Source: an uncultured Clostridia bacterium | GTDB lineage: Bacteria > Bacillota > Clostridia > Oscillospirales > CAG-272 | Direction of reading: 5' to 3' | Length of the DNA: 64,000 nt | NCBI GenBank assembly: GCA_946407735.1 | Contig: CAMJPL010000006.1 | Location: 1-64,000 of the forward strand | In this document: positions 10,031 to 18,751 of the stretch, piece after piece | Numbering within the stretch: position 1 is the stretch's first letter | Layout of the letters: each line of letters opens with the position of its first letter | Program-made: the position numbers and the translations under genes | Notes under the pieces: generated by a model | The model's database searches: none | What the model was told of the DNA's origin: nothing | Seen by the model: the letters and a program-made list of their open reading frames with translations, nothing else

Positions 10031-11533
10031 TTACCACGATCCGTCGAGGAAGAAGTCCCATCCGCCTCCGAAAGCCTCGCCGGAGGCTCCGGCGACAGCC
10101 TGCTCCATGGCCTTTTCGTCGTAGCGGAATTCGCCGAAGATGTCACGCATCTGGTCGATCTTCACGTCGATGTATCTGTCGCCGAGCGATTCGAGGCTCT
10201 TTCCGTACCGCCCGTAATAGCAGTAGCCGTAGCTGTCGGCGATCACCTGCTCGATCTGCGGGTCGAAGACATAGTCGACGCCGTTGAAGGTCATGACCGT
10301 CAGCAGATGTCCGCCGTAGCTGTTTCCGTTCTTCGCCTGACACGCCGCCGGAGTGCAGGGGAGGCCGATGGCGCGCATCATGAGCGCGAAGGCGCTCGAC
10401 CAGTTGTCGCAGACGCCGATCCTGTCGGTGAAGATCGACATGGCGTCCGAGACGCTAAGCGCTTCGGCGCATCTGACGGAGGCCGCCGTGTCGTAGGTGA
10501 TGTAATTCGTCGTGCCGCCGCGGACATAGCCGCCGTTTTCCGGATAGAGATACGGATTAATGAGCAGTATCGACATATGATCGAAGCTGCCGGACGATCC
10601 GTAGCTGCAGTTTTCGATCAGCCAGTCATAGCAGGCCTTGACCTTCTCCGACGTCTTCATGCCGGGGGTGAAGATCTCGCCGAACAGCTTTTCTACGGCG
10701 TCGTCAAGCGGCGTGTAGCCGGTCTTTGTCGGCACGAGGCGGCAGGCGTCGATCATCGTCTCTATCGACGCTCCCGCCGGGACGTCGACGACTGTGTTGT
10801 CTATCCGCCCGCCCGCAGGCTCAGCCGTCTTTTCGGGGAGGCGCAGTGTCACGGTCCTTCTCAGCCCGGCGTCGGTGAGGCGGGATATTATCGCCGCCGT
10901 CTCGGCCCTCGTGACGTATGAATCGGGGAAGAATGTCCCGCTTTGGTCGCTGCCGACCGCGATGCCGCATCGGTAGGCGGCATATATCGCATCGCCGTAT
11001 TCGCCGCCGATACTGACGTCGGGGATGGCGCCGTCCTCGACCGAGTTGATCTCATCGTTGAAGAACTCGTCCTTCATCGAGTACAGCGTCCCGATCACCC
11101 AGCTCCTCGGGGCGGGCGAGCCGAGCCATCCGGCGTCGTACCCTTCGCCGCTTATGAGCCCGTGTCCGGCGCAGAAATCGACGTACGGCTGATACCACGG
11201 ACTGCCCTGATCAAATCCGTCGCCGTAGCCGTAATAAATCGCATAAAGCCTTGCAAGAAGGACGATTATCTCGGCGTGGGTGACGCTGCCGCCGGGCGCG
11301 AACTCGCTGTCGCTCTTGCCGCGCATGAGGCCGAGCTCGTAGGTGTATACGACGCTCGGATAGAACCAGTCCCCGGCGCCGACGTCGGCAAACCTGCCGT
11401 CGTAGTCATAGCGGTATGTGAAGTTTTCGGTCCCGTACCCGCCGTATTGATTCCATGTATCGGCGAAGGACGGCAGAGAGGCGGAAAACGCGATGACGGC
11501 GGAGAGCGATAGTGCCAAAAGAGTTCTTGTCAT
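10031..11533 (-). CDS. SLH-anchored transglutaminase-like surface protein
   Basis: A 500-residue exported protein. The signal peptide covers residues 1-24 (ending SLPSFA). Three SLH repeats follow at about 48-245, including FAPGGSVTHAEIIVLLARL and FFPDSYVTRAETAAIISRL, and bind secondary cell-wall polymer. The C-terminal transglutaminase-like domain has the core RIGVCDNWSSAFALMMRAIG with Cys375, His409 in GGHLLTVM, and an Asp in YVFDPQ, so the catalytic triad looks intact. It probably acts as a surface protease or crosslinker. It shares the anchoring mode with the switchable S-layer protein at 52888. It follows a membrane-protein gene by 3 bases. Confidence 0.85.
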   Translation of the reverse strand: MTRTLLALSLSAVIAFSASLPSFADTWNQYGGYGTENFTYRYDYDGRFADVGAGDWFYPSVVYTYELGLMRGKSDSEFAPGGSVTHAEIIVLLARLYAIYYGYGDGFDQGSPWYQPYVDFCAGHGLISGEGYDAGWLGSPAPRSWVIGTLYSMKDEFFNDEINSVEDGAIPDVSIGGEYGDAIYAAYRCGIAVGSDQSGTFFPDSYVTRAETAAIISRLTDAGLRRTVTLRLPEKTAEPAGGRIDNTVVDVPAGASIETMIDACRLVPTKTGYTPLDDAVEKLFGEIFTPGMKTSEKVKACYDWLIENCSYGSSGSFDHMSILLINPYLYPENGGYVRGGTTNYITYDTAASVRCAEALSVSDAMSIFTDRIGVCDNWSSAFALMMRAIGLPCTPAACQAKNGNSYGGHLLTVMTFNGVDYVFDPQIEQVIADSYGYCYYGRYGKSLESLGDRYIDVKIDQMRDIFGEFRYDEKAMEQAVAGASGEAFGGGWDFFLDGSW

Positions 11534-11536
11534 GGT

Positions 11537-12292
11537 TTATCTCACATTTTCGTCCTGATCGAATATGTCGGCTATCTCGGTGATCCTGTTCCTCGCGAAG
11601 GCCAGCGCGGCGCGCATGACGAAGAAGCCGATGACCGAGTAGACGAGGAACATCATGTATGTCGTGACGATGGTGATTATCTCCTCGGCTGTCGGGTCGC
11701 TGACCGAGACGAAGAAGCTGACGGTGTGGATCAGCTCGTTTATCACCTCGAGAGCCAGCACCGAGACCTCGGCGCAGAGGAACACCTCGGTTATGTCGGA
11801 CAGCTTTTTCCCGTAGTATTTTGTGGGGACATACCTAACTCTCCCGTCCTCGCCGACGACCTTCTTTCTCAGCCCGTAGCGCCGCTTGCGCAGGTGCCAG
11901 CCGGCGAGGATGACTATCGCCGTCAGTATCAGCTCGATGACCGAATCGATCCATATGGCGAGGATATATCCGCCGGGAGCCGAGGCAAATCCGCTCTGCG
12001 CCGCCGCCTCGGCCGTCATGGCGATCCTCGGCACGGCGAAGGCTATCAAAACGAGCGCCGTCACGCGTGCGCGGAGGCATTTGTAATACCACGCGATGCC
12101 GAGCGCTGCCAGAAGGGCGTAGCCGACGATCTTGCCGAGCGTTTCGTCGGCGGCTTCGAGGATTTCGAATGCCCCCTCCCTCACCGTGTCTCCGGAGAAG
12201 CGTGTCATCACGTATTCTATCGGCACGGTTGCGAAAAGCTGGATCAGAAGGGCGATGATCAGTACGATCGTGAGTTTTTTCGGGGAGATCAT
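11537..12292 (-). CDS. Multi-pass membrane protein of unknown function
   Basis: A 251-residue protein with about six hydrophobic segments (residues 7-25, 52-68, 76-92, 108-128, 175-192, 205-232). A basic cytoplasmic loop, RKRRYGLRKKVVGEDGRVRY, lies between helices four and five. No family recognised. It ends 3 bases before the SLH-transglutaminase start and begins 27 bases after the HEPN gene, so it is likely part of the operon led by the DHHW gene. Confidence 0.6.
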   Translation of the reverse strand: MISPKKLTIVLIIALLIQLFATVPIEYVMTRFSGDTVREGAFEILEAADETLGKIVGYALLAALGIAWYYKCLRARVTALVLIAFAVPRIAMTAEAAAQSGFASAPGGYILAIWIDSVIELILTAIVILAGWHLRKRRYGLRKKVVGEDGRVRYVPTKYYGKKLSDITEVFLCAEVSVLALEVINELIHTVSFFVSVSDPTAEEIITIVTTYMMFLVYSVIGFFVMRAALAFARNRITEIADIFDQDENVR

Positions 12293-12319
12293 ATTTGGGT
12301 TGTTGAGTTGTCGGTGGTT

Positions 12320-12748
12320 TTAATCCGTTTTGAGCCGCGGCTTAAGGTATTCGTTTACGGCGCTGAAAAAGCGTTTTGCATTCTCAAGCTGCTGACCTGC
12401 TTCTTCGCGTGTGCCTTCAAAAAACAAATCGTAGTCCGACAGTTCCCGATGCTTTTCGAGCTGGGTTATATATCCGGAAAGCTCGGCGGAGAAAATCCCT
12501 GTTTTTATGTAATATTGACGGAAATGTGCAATTACGCCCGAGTGCTTTGATGATGAGTAGCCGTCAAGGGCGTTGCAGGCGCACATAGCGGCGAATGCGG
12601 CGTAATAAGAACGGTTCATTGACGTTTTGTACTCGTCTATTTCAAAATTTTTTTCAGCCGCGCGCAGACAATCAGATGCATGTTTCAGGTTGAGCCGCGC
12701 GTTTACCGCAAACGCGTGTCTGTCTTTTTCAGTCAGGCTGCCTTCCAT
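12320..12748 (-). CDS. HEPN-domain protein (MNT-HEPN pair)
   Basis: A 142-residue all-helical HEPN protein. The signature runs from NRSYYAAFAAMCACNALDGY through SSKHSGVIAHFRQYYIKTG, a good match to the HEPN class paired with minimal nucleotidyltransferases. In studied pairs the HEPN protein is an RNase toxin and the nucleotidyltransferase inactivates it by adding AMP. Its gene overlaps the end of the nucleotidyltransferase gene by 16 bases, indicating co-translation. Confidence 0.85.
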   Translation of the reverse strand: MEGSLTEKDRHAFAVNARLNLKHASDCLRAAEKNFEIDEYKTSMNRSYYAAFAAMCACNALDGYSSSKHSGVIAHFRQYYIKTGIFSAELSGYITQLEKHRELSDYDLFFEGTREEAGQQLENAKRFFSAVNEYLKPRLKTD

Positions 12749-13071
12749 AACACGATTCCTTCTCTCTGGATATTTCTGTAGAAAAAGAGAATATCTTTGT
12801 AGTCGTCATATCTGCTTTTGTCTATATCCAGTATCGAAAACAGCTTGTCATGCTCAAGGCAGAGATCGGAGTTCCATTTGATGAACCTTTTCCATGTCTC
12901 GCTGTCGATCTTGTCCTTTACTATCACCGCCACGTCCACGTCGCTGTCCGGGGTGTCGTCGCCGCGGGCGACCGAGCCGTAGAGGATGATCCGGTCGACG
13001 TTGTCCTTGAATATCCCGAGGAGACCGGAGACGATCTCTTCTCTTATCTCGGGAGAGAGGGAGCATGCCAT
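12733..13071 (-). CDS. Minimal nucleotidyltransferase (MNT antitoxin)
   Basis: A 112-residue polymerase-beta-fold nucleotidyltransferase. The active-site motif LYGSVARGDDTPDSDVDVAV has the GS-x10-DxD arrangement intact. The start at 13071 is preferred over 13092 because AAAGGAG lies 6 bases upstream of it. It begins 17 bases after the stop of the DHHW gene, within the same likely transcript, and overlaps the HEPN gene. The predicted role is to AMPylate and silence the HEPN partner. Confidence 0.85.
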   Translation of the reverse strand: MACSLSPEIREEIVSGLLGIFKDNVDRIILYGSVARGDDTPDSDVDVAVIVKDKIDSETWKRFIKWNSDLCLEHDKLFSILDIDKSRYDDYKDILFFYRNIQREGIVLWKAA

Positions 13072-13088
13072 GATGAACTCCTTTCGCG

Positions 13089-14327
13089 TCACAGACCCAG
13101 CCTGAGTATCGCGAAGGTGGCGGCCGAGACGAGCGAATCGGCGTTCACGAGGACAAGGACGCCTGACACGCCCTCCTCCTCGGCGAGCTTCGCGACGGAT
13201 TCCTTGTAATATCTAAGGTCGAGCATGATCAGGTCGTATTCGCGGGCGAGATACGGCGCCGCCGAATGGGCGAAGCTGTCCTTTATCACGATCAGCTTTT
13301 CGCGGCTGACGCGATTTCCGTTTTCGTCTGTGAGATACACGTCCGTCCGCGCGGTGTTGCCGCCGACGAAGGCCGAGTATTTGTCCTTCTTCTCGAGATA
13401 GCTCCTGTCGTAGAAGCCGGAAAATCCGCTGTCGTAGTCGGCGAGATAGGTGTAGAACCTGTCGTCGCCGTCAAAGCGCAGGAATTCCATCGTGTCGGGC
13501 TTCACCCACTTCATGCCGCCGCTCGACCATGTGGTGCCGTAGAATTCCTCTGACACCGTCTCGGCCGTGTATTCGCCGTAATCGTGAGTCGGTCTGCCGA
13601 GCGAGGACAGGATCGCGTTCGCGCCGGTGAGAGCGCCGCGGCTGGTCCAGTGGTGGTCGGTTCTGTAATACATGCCGTCGACGCCGGAGATGTCCATGCT
13701 GCGGAAGATGTCACGCAGTCCGACGTAGGTGATCCCGGGTTTCTCGCCGAGCGAGGCCTCGATATGCCCGTAGAGCGCGTTCTGCTGATCGTCCGGGTAG
13801 AGAGCCGGAAGACGGCTGACGAGCACGTCCTCGCCCCTCCCGGCGACGGCGACGATATACGGGATCCCAAGCTCCTCCGTCTTGTCGGCGAGCGCCGTTA
13901 TCCCGGCGAGGTTCCTGTCGACGATGTCATAGTCGATCCAGCCGCCGCGCTTTACGATGTACCCGTCGGAGGCGAGCGTCACGCTGTCGTTCTCCCGCTT
14001 GCCGAGGGATATCTCGGCCGCGCCTTTTATGCCGACGAAGACGTCGCGCATCGGGAACTGATCGCTGAAATAATCGCCGAGCTTTCCGGTGAAGCTGCCG
14101 TCGACGAGGGTCTTAAGCGTGAGCTCCGGCATCTTCTGGAGATATCTGTTCTCCTGCTCGGAGAAGTCCTTGTCGGGGATGATGATCATCGCGATCGAGA
14201 GCCCGAATATCAGGGCGAGGGTGAGAATGACGCAGATGAGGTCCATCGGGCGGCTCTTTGCCGCCACTCTTTCCTGCAGATCGAGCAGGGTCTGCTGATC
14301 GGTATGTGTTTCAGGTCTTTTATCCAT
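13089..14327 (-). CDS. DHHW-family membrane-anchored protein (SGNH/AlgX-like)
   Basis: About 412 residues. It has a cytoplasmic N-terminus, one membrane helix (residues about 30-52) and a large extracytoplasmic domain of the DHHW family, named for the motif seen here in YYRTDHHWTSRGA. The later segment LIVIKDSFAHSAAPYL carries the second Asp-Ser block typical of AlgX/SGNH-like acyl-modifying enzymes. Members are often found near polysaccharide or surface-anchor genes. A consensus promoter at 14410-14438 places the transcription start near 14403, ruling out the frame's first ATG at 14405; the ATG at 14327 is the next good candidate. It heads a probable five-gene operon. Confidence 0.8.
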   Translation of the reverse strand: MDKRPETHTDQQTLLDLQERVAAKSRPMDLICVILTLALIFGLSIAMIIIPDKDFSEQENRYLQKMPELTLKTLVDGSFTGKLGDYFSDQFPMRDVFVGIKGAAEISLGKRENDSVTLASDGYIVKRGGWIDYDIVDRNLAGITALADKTEELGIPYIVAVAGRGEDVLVSRLPALYPDDQQNALYGHIEASLGEKPGITYVGLRDIFRSMDISGVDGMYYRTDHHWTSRGALTGANAILSSLGRPTHDYGEYTAETVSEEFYGTTWSSGGMKWVKPDTMEFLRFDGDDRFYTYLADYDSGFSGFYDRSYLEKKDKYSAFVGGNTARTDVYLTDENGNRVSREKLIVIKDSFAHSAAPYLAREYDLIMLDLRYYKESVAKLAEEEGVSGVLVLVNADSLVSAATFAILRLGL

Positions 14328-14409
14328 TTTGTATCGCCGCAGGGGTGGGTCTGAAATTAGCGCGCCGGCCGTCCCGGCGCCTGTCTTAGGGCAATAATGC
14401 CGCATAATA

Positions 14410-14438
14410 ATTATACCATTTTTGTCAGGTTATGTCAA
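14410..14438 (-). promoter_or_regulatory. Promoter of DHHW/MNT/HEPN/SLH operon
   Basis: Minus-strand TTGACA, 17-bp spacer, TATAAT, with TGG directly before the -10 (extended -10). It matches the consensus at all twelve positions. Confidence 0.9.
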
Positions 14439-14510
14439 GCGGATATTGCTCCGGCGGCCGATTAATAAAGCCGCTCCAATACATACTTCCGCAACAGTTT
14501 GTTATCAAAA

Positions 14511-14544
14511 AGCGGTATAATACCGCTTTGACTTCTGATATAAT
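14511..14544 (+). promoter_or_regulatory. Operator-like palindrome and extended -10 promoter
   Basis: AGCGGTA-TAA-TACCGCT (14511-14527) is a perfect 7-bp inverted repeat. It lies where the -35 of an extended -10 (TGATATAAT, 14536-14544) would be, 37 bases before the lipoprotein start. The arrangement suggests a repressor site. The regulator is unknown. Confidence 0.5.
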
Positions 14545-14580
14545 TGATTCATCCGATAAACAGACAGAAAAGGAGCAAAT

Positions 14581-15324
14581 ATGATGAAAAAGCTTTGCCT
14601 TGCGTTATCTCTCCTTCTCGCACTCGCTCTGCTCGCCGGATGCGGCGAAACCGAAAAGAAGGATGACGCCGTGAAGGTCTCGACCGTCGATGAGCTTCTC
14701 GCCGCGATAGCTCCCGACACCGTGATCGAGCTCGCCCCGGGGACGTACGATCTCTCGACCGCCTCCGATTACAACACCGAGTCGGACAGCGCCTTTTACA
14801 GCTGGGATGAGGTGTTCGACGGCGTGCAGCTCAAGATCAAGTCGGTAACCAATCTGACGATCCGCGCCGCGTCCGACAATCCGACCGAGACCGTCATCAC
14901 CGCGGTCCCGCGCTACGCCAACGTCATGTATTTCGTCAAATGCGAAAACATAACCGTCAGCGGCATCACCGCCGGTCATACCGTCGAGCCGGGAGCCTGC
15001 TCGGGCGGCGTGCTGTCGTACGACGCCTGCAAGAACATCTCAGTCGAGTCCTGCCGCCTGTACGGATGCGGCACCATCGGCATCGAGGCCATGCGCTGCG
15101 ACGTCCTGTCGGCGAAGGGCTGCGAGATCTATGACTGCAGCTATGACGGCGTCTCGATCTATGAGACGACGAACGCCTCGTTCGAGAACTGTTCGATACA
15201 CGATATCGACGGTCCCTGCGTCAGCGCCTTTGAAGGCAGCGGCTTCACATGGAACGGCACAGCGATGGAGGAAGGCGTCTACGACATGAACTCCGACGGC
15301 TCGCTCCAGCTTCTGGCGGGATAA
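14581..15324 (+). CDS. Beta-helix lipoprotein
   Basis: A 247-residue lipoprotein. The lipobox LLAGC (Cys at about residue 21) follows a classic hydrophobic signal. The remainder is a right-handed parallel beta-helix, with repeated turns such as VKCENITVSGITAG, YDACKNISVESCRLYGCG, CDVLSAKGCEIYDCS and TNASFENCSIHDI, the pattern of PL6/PbH1-like proteins. No catalytic residues can be assigned. It may bind or act on surface or environmental polysaccharide. AAAGGAGC is a strong ribosome binding site; two adjacent ATGs are equivalent. It is divergent from the DHHW operon across 250 bases. Confidence 0.75.
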   Translation: MMKKLCLALSLLLALALLAGCGETEKKDDAVKVSTVDELLAAIAPDTVIELAPGTYDLSTASDYNTESDSAFYSWDEVFDGVQLKIKSVTNLTIRAASDNPTETVITAVPRYANVMYFVKCENITVSGITAGHTVEPGACSGGVLSYDACKNISVESCRLYGCGTIGIEAMRCDVLSAKGCEIYDCSYDGVSIYETTNASFENCSIHDIDGPCVSAFEGSGFTWNGTAMEEGVYDMNSDGSLQLLAG

Positions 15325-15350
15325 ACGGTGTAAAACCAAAATGAAATAAA

Positions 15351-15400
15351 AGCCATCATCTGTCCCGGCTTCGCCGTCGGACAGATGATGGCTTCTTTGC
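15351..15400 (+). terminator. Rho-independent terminator
   Basis: A 15-bp perfect stem (15351-15365 with 15379-15393) is followed by TCTTTGCTTT, 26 bases after the lipoprotein stop. Confidence 0.85.
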
Positions 15401-15418
15401 TTTAAGCACGGCGGTCGC

Positions 15419-15748
15419 TCAGATACCGTATTTTTCCCTGCGTTTTGCGGCGTCTTTACAAACCTTGCCGTCTTCTCTTATGCCGATCACTATTATCGTC
15501 ATGGATGTTTCGGTGCGCTCAAGCTTATAAATCACCCTGATCCCGTGACTGACGAGCTTGGCCTTCAACAGGCCTGTGAGATCGAGACCGCTGTGACTGC
15601 CGAGCGGCTTTACATAGCCGCCTTCGGATGCCGGGAGAGGATTGTCTCTTACTCTGTCTATCATCTTTGCGGCAGCCGGTTTGACGCTTCCGTCCAGATC
15701 ATTGAATTCTTTTCGCGCCTCAGGCAGGAAATCGAACGACCATTTCAT
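15419..15748 (-). CDS. RelE/ParE-family toxin
   Basis: A 109-residue protein of the RelE fold. The N-terminal WSFDFLPEARKEFNDLDGSV and the central strands HGIRVIYKLERTETSMTIIV are typical of RelE/ParE toxins, with Arg and Lys residues in the positions used for mRNA cleavage or gyrase inhibition. Its start overlaps the antitoxin stop by 4 bases (ATGA). The target cannot be told from sequence. Confidence 0.85.
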   Translation of the reverse strand: MKWSFDFLPEARKEFNDLDGSVKPAAAKMIDRVRDNPLPASEGGYVKPLGSHSGLDLTGLLKAKLVSHGIRVIYKLERTETSMTIIVIGIREDGKVCKDAAKRREKYGI

Positions 15749-16068
15749 TCTATTTCGACATCCTCCATGGCGTCAAGCATTTCACGAGTGATCCCGTTTT
15801 CCGCCATGACCTGTTCACCCGGTATCAGCTTTTCGGGATCGTAATTTTTCAGCCGCTCAGCCGCCGCGGCGATAAGATCGTCATTCTCCATTCTTTCCAT
15901 TAAATATCTGTACTCATCCGGCGACATTATGACGGCTTCCGGCTCGTTGTTCTTCATAACTACCTTTGTGCCGCTCTTTTTCACGTCGGCGAAGATCTTT
16001 CCCGCGAGCCCGCGGTTGAACTGCGAGATAGAGACGGTGCTGTTGAGTACGCTCAGAACGTTGTTCAT
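15745..16068 (-). CDS. Phd/YefM-family antitoxin
   Basis: A 107-residue protein with the Phd/YefM DNA-binding N-terminus: TVSISQFNRGLAGKIFADVK, then the conserved strand TKVVMKNNEPEAVIMSPDEY. An acidic C-terminal extension would bind the toxin. The start at 16068 is chosen because GGAGG lies upstream of it; seven codons further upstream lack a site. It is transcribed from a consensus promoter at 16107-16135 and coupled to the RelE-type toxin. Confidence 0.85.
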   Translation of the reverse strand: MNNVLSVLNSTVSISQFNRGLAGKIFADVKKSGTKVVMKNNEPEAVIMSPDEYRYLMERMENDDLIAAAAERLKNYDPEKLIPGEQVMAENGITREMLDAMEDVEIE

Positions 16069-16106
16069 TGTGAATGCCTCCGAAAACAAGAAATATCAGC
16101 AGATAG

Positions 16107-16135
16107 ATTATATCATATATCAGTATATTTGTCAA
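16107..16135 (-). promoter_or_regulatory. Promoter of RelE/Phd module
   Basis: Minus-strand TTGACA, 17-bp spacer, TATAAT with TGA before the -10. The spacer and flank are rich in ATAT-type half repeats suitable for autoregulation by the antitoxin. Confidence 0.85.
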
Positions 16136-16149
16136 TAATTATACAAATA

Positions 16150-16178
16150 ATATCCGGCGGGACAGTCCCGTCGGATAT
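16150..16178 (-). terminator. Terminator of solute-binding protein gene
   Basis: Inverted repeat with arms ATATCCG-CGGGAC / GTCCCG-CGGATAT, followed on the minus strand by TTATTTGTATAATTATT. It lies 16 bases beyond the stop at 16195. Confidence 0.6.
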
Positions 16179-16194
16179 CGTATATTTTTAGGCT

Positions 16195-17703
16195 TTACGC
16201 GTTCGCCATACTCTCGAACAGATCGAATACCTTCTGATAGTTCTTGAGGATCTTTTTCTCGTTCTTCGCGTAGTAGGACTCGAAGTCGGTCTTCTTGCCC
16301 TGGACGAGGCCCTCGAGCCAGAAGCCGCAGCCGCCCCAGCAGTCGTAGACATAGCCGAAGTCAAATATGCGGTTGGCGATCAGCATGTCGATGACCTGCA
16401 CCGACTCGTTGTCGCGGGCGTATTTCACCTTGAGCGCCGTCTCGATGAAGACCGGCGTGACGGTCTTGTAGCCCTCGGCGTTGAGCGCCTCGATGATCGT
16501 GCCGACCTTATCGTCGTCCTGCACCGTCATCGGCACCACGAGCGCGACATGGCCGCCGTCGACGAGCGAGCGGTAGTCGGTCTGGGCTTCCTCCCACTTC
16601 GGATACGGGATGATACCGTAGTCGTGCTCGAGCTCGCGGAAGTTAGTGATGGCCATCTCCATGAAGCCGTTGGCGAAGACGCACTGGCTGCGCTGGAACA
16701 TCTCGCGGCCGCCGTTGTGCCAGTAGACGGAGGATGAGTTCGACTTGTCGTAGAAGGTGCCGGGATTGTCGAACATCAGGGTGTTCAGCTTCTCAAGGAT
16801 GGACGTCATCTTTGAGGTGTGGATCACGACGCTGACGGTCCCGTCCGAATTCCTCGCGCAGATCGGGTTGTCGAACGCCCAGAGATAGGCGCCGACGTTC
16901 GAGGCGACGCCGGTGGCGAAGCCGTAGTAGTCGGAATCGTCGCGCTGATTGTCGCCGTCAAGATCGACGTATATGTCCTGAGTGAGGGAGCTGAGAAGGT
17001 CTATCGTCCATTTTCCGTCCATGACGGTGTCGTAGATGCCGGTGATCCCGTAGCTGTCGGCGGCGACCTTGTCGAAGAACATGCAGTAGGTACGCCCGAT
17101 GGCCGGAAGGGCGAAATCGCCGATGGCGATGAGGCAGACCTTCGAGTAGGTCAGATCCTCGACGCAGGAGCGCGACCACCACGGCTGACTGAAATCGACG
17201 CGGGAAAGATCGTACCAGTTCTTGAATATCCCCTTGAGCATGACGGCGCCGGTGTTGACCTCGTGCGTCGCGCCGAGATCGAAGGCGTCCTCGCCGGCGA
17301 GAACGGCCTTTGACATGAAGTTGCCGTTCGAGCCGTAATCGGCCTCGACTATCGTCGAGAAGGTGCAGTTGAACCGCTCCGAGACGCGCTGATTGCGCTC
17401 GTAGACAGCGTCGTTGATGACGTCGCCTGTCGCTTCTTCGACGACGAGGAACTGCTCCTGATCTGCCTCGGTTACGATGCGGAAATTATATCCGCCGTAG
17501 TCCGCTTCCGGGAGATTGTCGGCGATGAGCGCGCGCATCTCGATATCGGACAGCGTTTCCTCGGCTTCGGTGACGGCTTCTTCTCCTGACGGAGCGGTGG
17601 TCACAGCCGGATCCGACGATTCTGATTCCCCGCAGGCGGCAAGCGACGCGATAAGCAGCATCGCGGCGGCTGACAGGGCTGAAAACCTTTTGATGCCTGA
17701 CAT
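16195..17703 (-). CDS. Extracellular solute-binding lipoprotein
   Basis: A 502-residue ABC-type substrate-binding protein. The lipobox LAAC (Cys at about 24) is followed by a Ser/Thr/Glu-rich linker, then the binding domain. The sequence resembles carbohydrate-type binding proteins and is a clear paralogue of the protein at 62452; shared landmarks are the NDA.YERN motif, W-rich substrate-pocket segments and DLDGDNQRDDSDYYGFATG. No permease or ATPase genes are adjacent, so the transporter partner must be elsewhere. It begins 27 bases after DUF4298 and could share its transcript. Confidence 0.8.
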   Translation of the reverse strand: MSGIKRFSALSAAAMLLIASLAACGESESSDPAVTTAPSGEEAVTEAEETLSDIEMRALIADNLPEADYGGYNFRIVTEADQEQFLVVEEATGDVINDAVYERNQRVSERFNCTFSTIVEADYGSNGNFMSKAVLAGEDAFDLGATHEVNTGAVMLKGIFKNWYDLSRVDFSQPWWSRSCVEDLTYSKVCLIAIGDFALPAIGRTYCMFFDKVAADSYGITGIYDTVMDGKWTIDLLSSLTQDIYVDLDGDNQRDDSDYYGFATGVASNVGAYLWAFDNPICARNSDGTVSVVIHTSKMTSILEKLNTLMFDNPGTFYDKSNSSSVYWHNGGREMFQRSQCVFANGFMEMAITNFRELEHDYGIIPYPKWEEAQTDYRSLVDGGHVALVVPMTVQDDDKVGTIIEALNAEGYKTVTPVFIETALKVKYARDNESVQVIDMLIANRIFDFGYVYDCWGGCGFWLEGLVQGKKTDFESYYAKNEKKILKNYQKVFDLFESMANA

Positions 17704-17730
17704 GATATACCCCTTTTATATCCTTTTTGT

Positions 17731-18036
17731 TTAACCGCGCATAACTCTCGCGGCGGTCTCTATCAGCGTGACGGCGGCGTCGTCGTTGTCGGCGAGCAGA
17801 TCGTACAGCCCGTCCTCAGACAGCACGCCTCTTTTAAGGTCAGGCGGCAGCTCGCCGCGCTCGTCGGCCTCGAAGTCCTCGCGCCAGTCGCCGGAATAGT
17901 ACTCGTCGAGAGCGTCGGCGAGCTTCTGCGCGTCCTCGTATCTGCCGAGCGCGTCCCTGAGCGCGTCTATCGCCGCGCCGAGCTCGTTCATGGCTTCTTC
18001 CATGGATCTGATCCGCTCGATCCTCTCCTCGTTCAT
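17731..18036 (-). CDS. DUF4298 protein
   Basis: A 101-residue, strongly acidic, mostly helical protein. The N-terminal helix ERIRSMEEAMNELGAAIDAL is probably a coiled coil, and the middle carries the family pattern YYSGDWREDFEADERGELP. Function is unknown. It begins 24 bases after atpD and may be transcribed with the V-ATPase genes, though its family has no known link to ATPases. Confidence 0.75.
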   Translation of the reverse strand: MNEERIERIRSMEEAMNELGAAIDALRDALGRYEDAQKLADALDEYYSGDWREDFEADERGELPPDLKRGVLSEDGLYDLLADNDDAAVTLIETAARVMRG

Positions 18037-18060
18037 GAAAAGTCTCCCCCTTTCAAAATG

Positions 18061-18741
18061 TCAGACGGCGTCCTCGATATCCGATTTCTTCCTCTCGCTC
18101 AGAGCCTTCTCGGCGATCATGTCCTTGACCTTCATGAGGCGGGTGGTGTTGCCGCGCTCGTTCTCGTCGAGCTTCATCACGATCGTGCGTATCGTCTCCT
18201 CGTACTGAGGTATCATGATATACTCCAGAGCGTTGACGCGGCGGCGGGTGCGCTCTATCTCGTCGGCGAGAAGCTGCGTCGCCTTCTCGAGCTCGGCCAG
18301 CCTGATTAGATCGGGCAGCATCGCGGTGAGCTGCGAAACGGCCGAGTCGAGCGATCCCGACGTGAACGCGAAGCCGTAATTCACGCCCTCGGCGCCGCTC
18401 TCGGCGACCGGAGTGTCGAATCTGAAATTCGGAACGGTGACGTTGAGTATGTGCTGCTCGGAGATCGACAGAGTTCCCTCGCGTCCCGGCAGCATCAGAG
18501 ACTCGCGCATCGACTTCGGCGACATGACGGCGGAGGCCGCAGAAAACCCGTCTCCGACCGCCTTCATCTCGTCGTCTATGCGCTTTCTCAGTATCCTGTC
18601 TTCTCTTATCAGCTCAAGGAAACGGCGCATCATCTCGTCGCGCTTGTCCTTGAGGAGACTGTGTCCCCTGCGGGCGGTGGCGAGCTTCCTTTTCAGGTTG
18701 TTCAGCTCCATCCGCGTGGGGTTTACATGTAATTCAGCCAT
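18061..18741 (-). CDS. atpD: V-type ATP synthase subunit D
   Basis: Central rotor stalk subunit linking the A3B3 head to the membrane rotor. A 226-residue protein with the characteristic N-terminus VNPTRMELNNLKRKLATARR and C-terminus RRRVNALEYIMIPQYEETIR; both ends are long coiled-coil helices. It is the last canonical subunit, separated from atpB by the inserted DUF362 gene and by two repeat elements (18752-18832 and 18880-18953). This raises the question of whether it is made from the main transcript. Confidence 0.95.
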   Translation of the reverse strand: MAELHVNPTRMELNNLKRKLATARRGHSLLKDKRDEMMRRFLELIREDRILRKRIDDEMKAVGDGFSAASAVMSPKSMRESLMLPGREGTLSISEQHILNVTVPNFRFDTPVAESGAEGVNYGFAFTSGSLDSAVSQLTAMLPDLIRLAELEKATQLLADEIERTRRRVNALEYIMIPQYEETIRTIVMKLDENERGNTTRLMKVKDMIAEKALSERKKSDIEDAV

Positions 18742-18751
18742 ATAGTTACGC

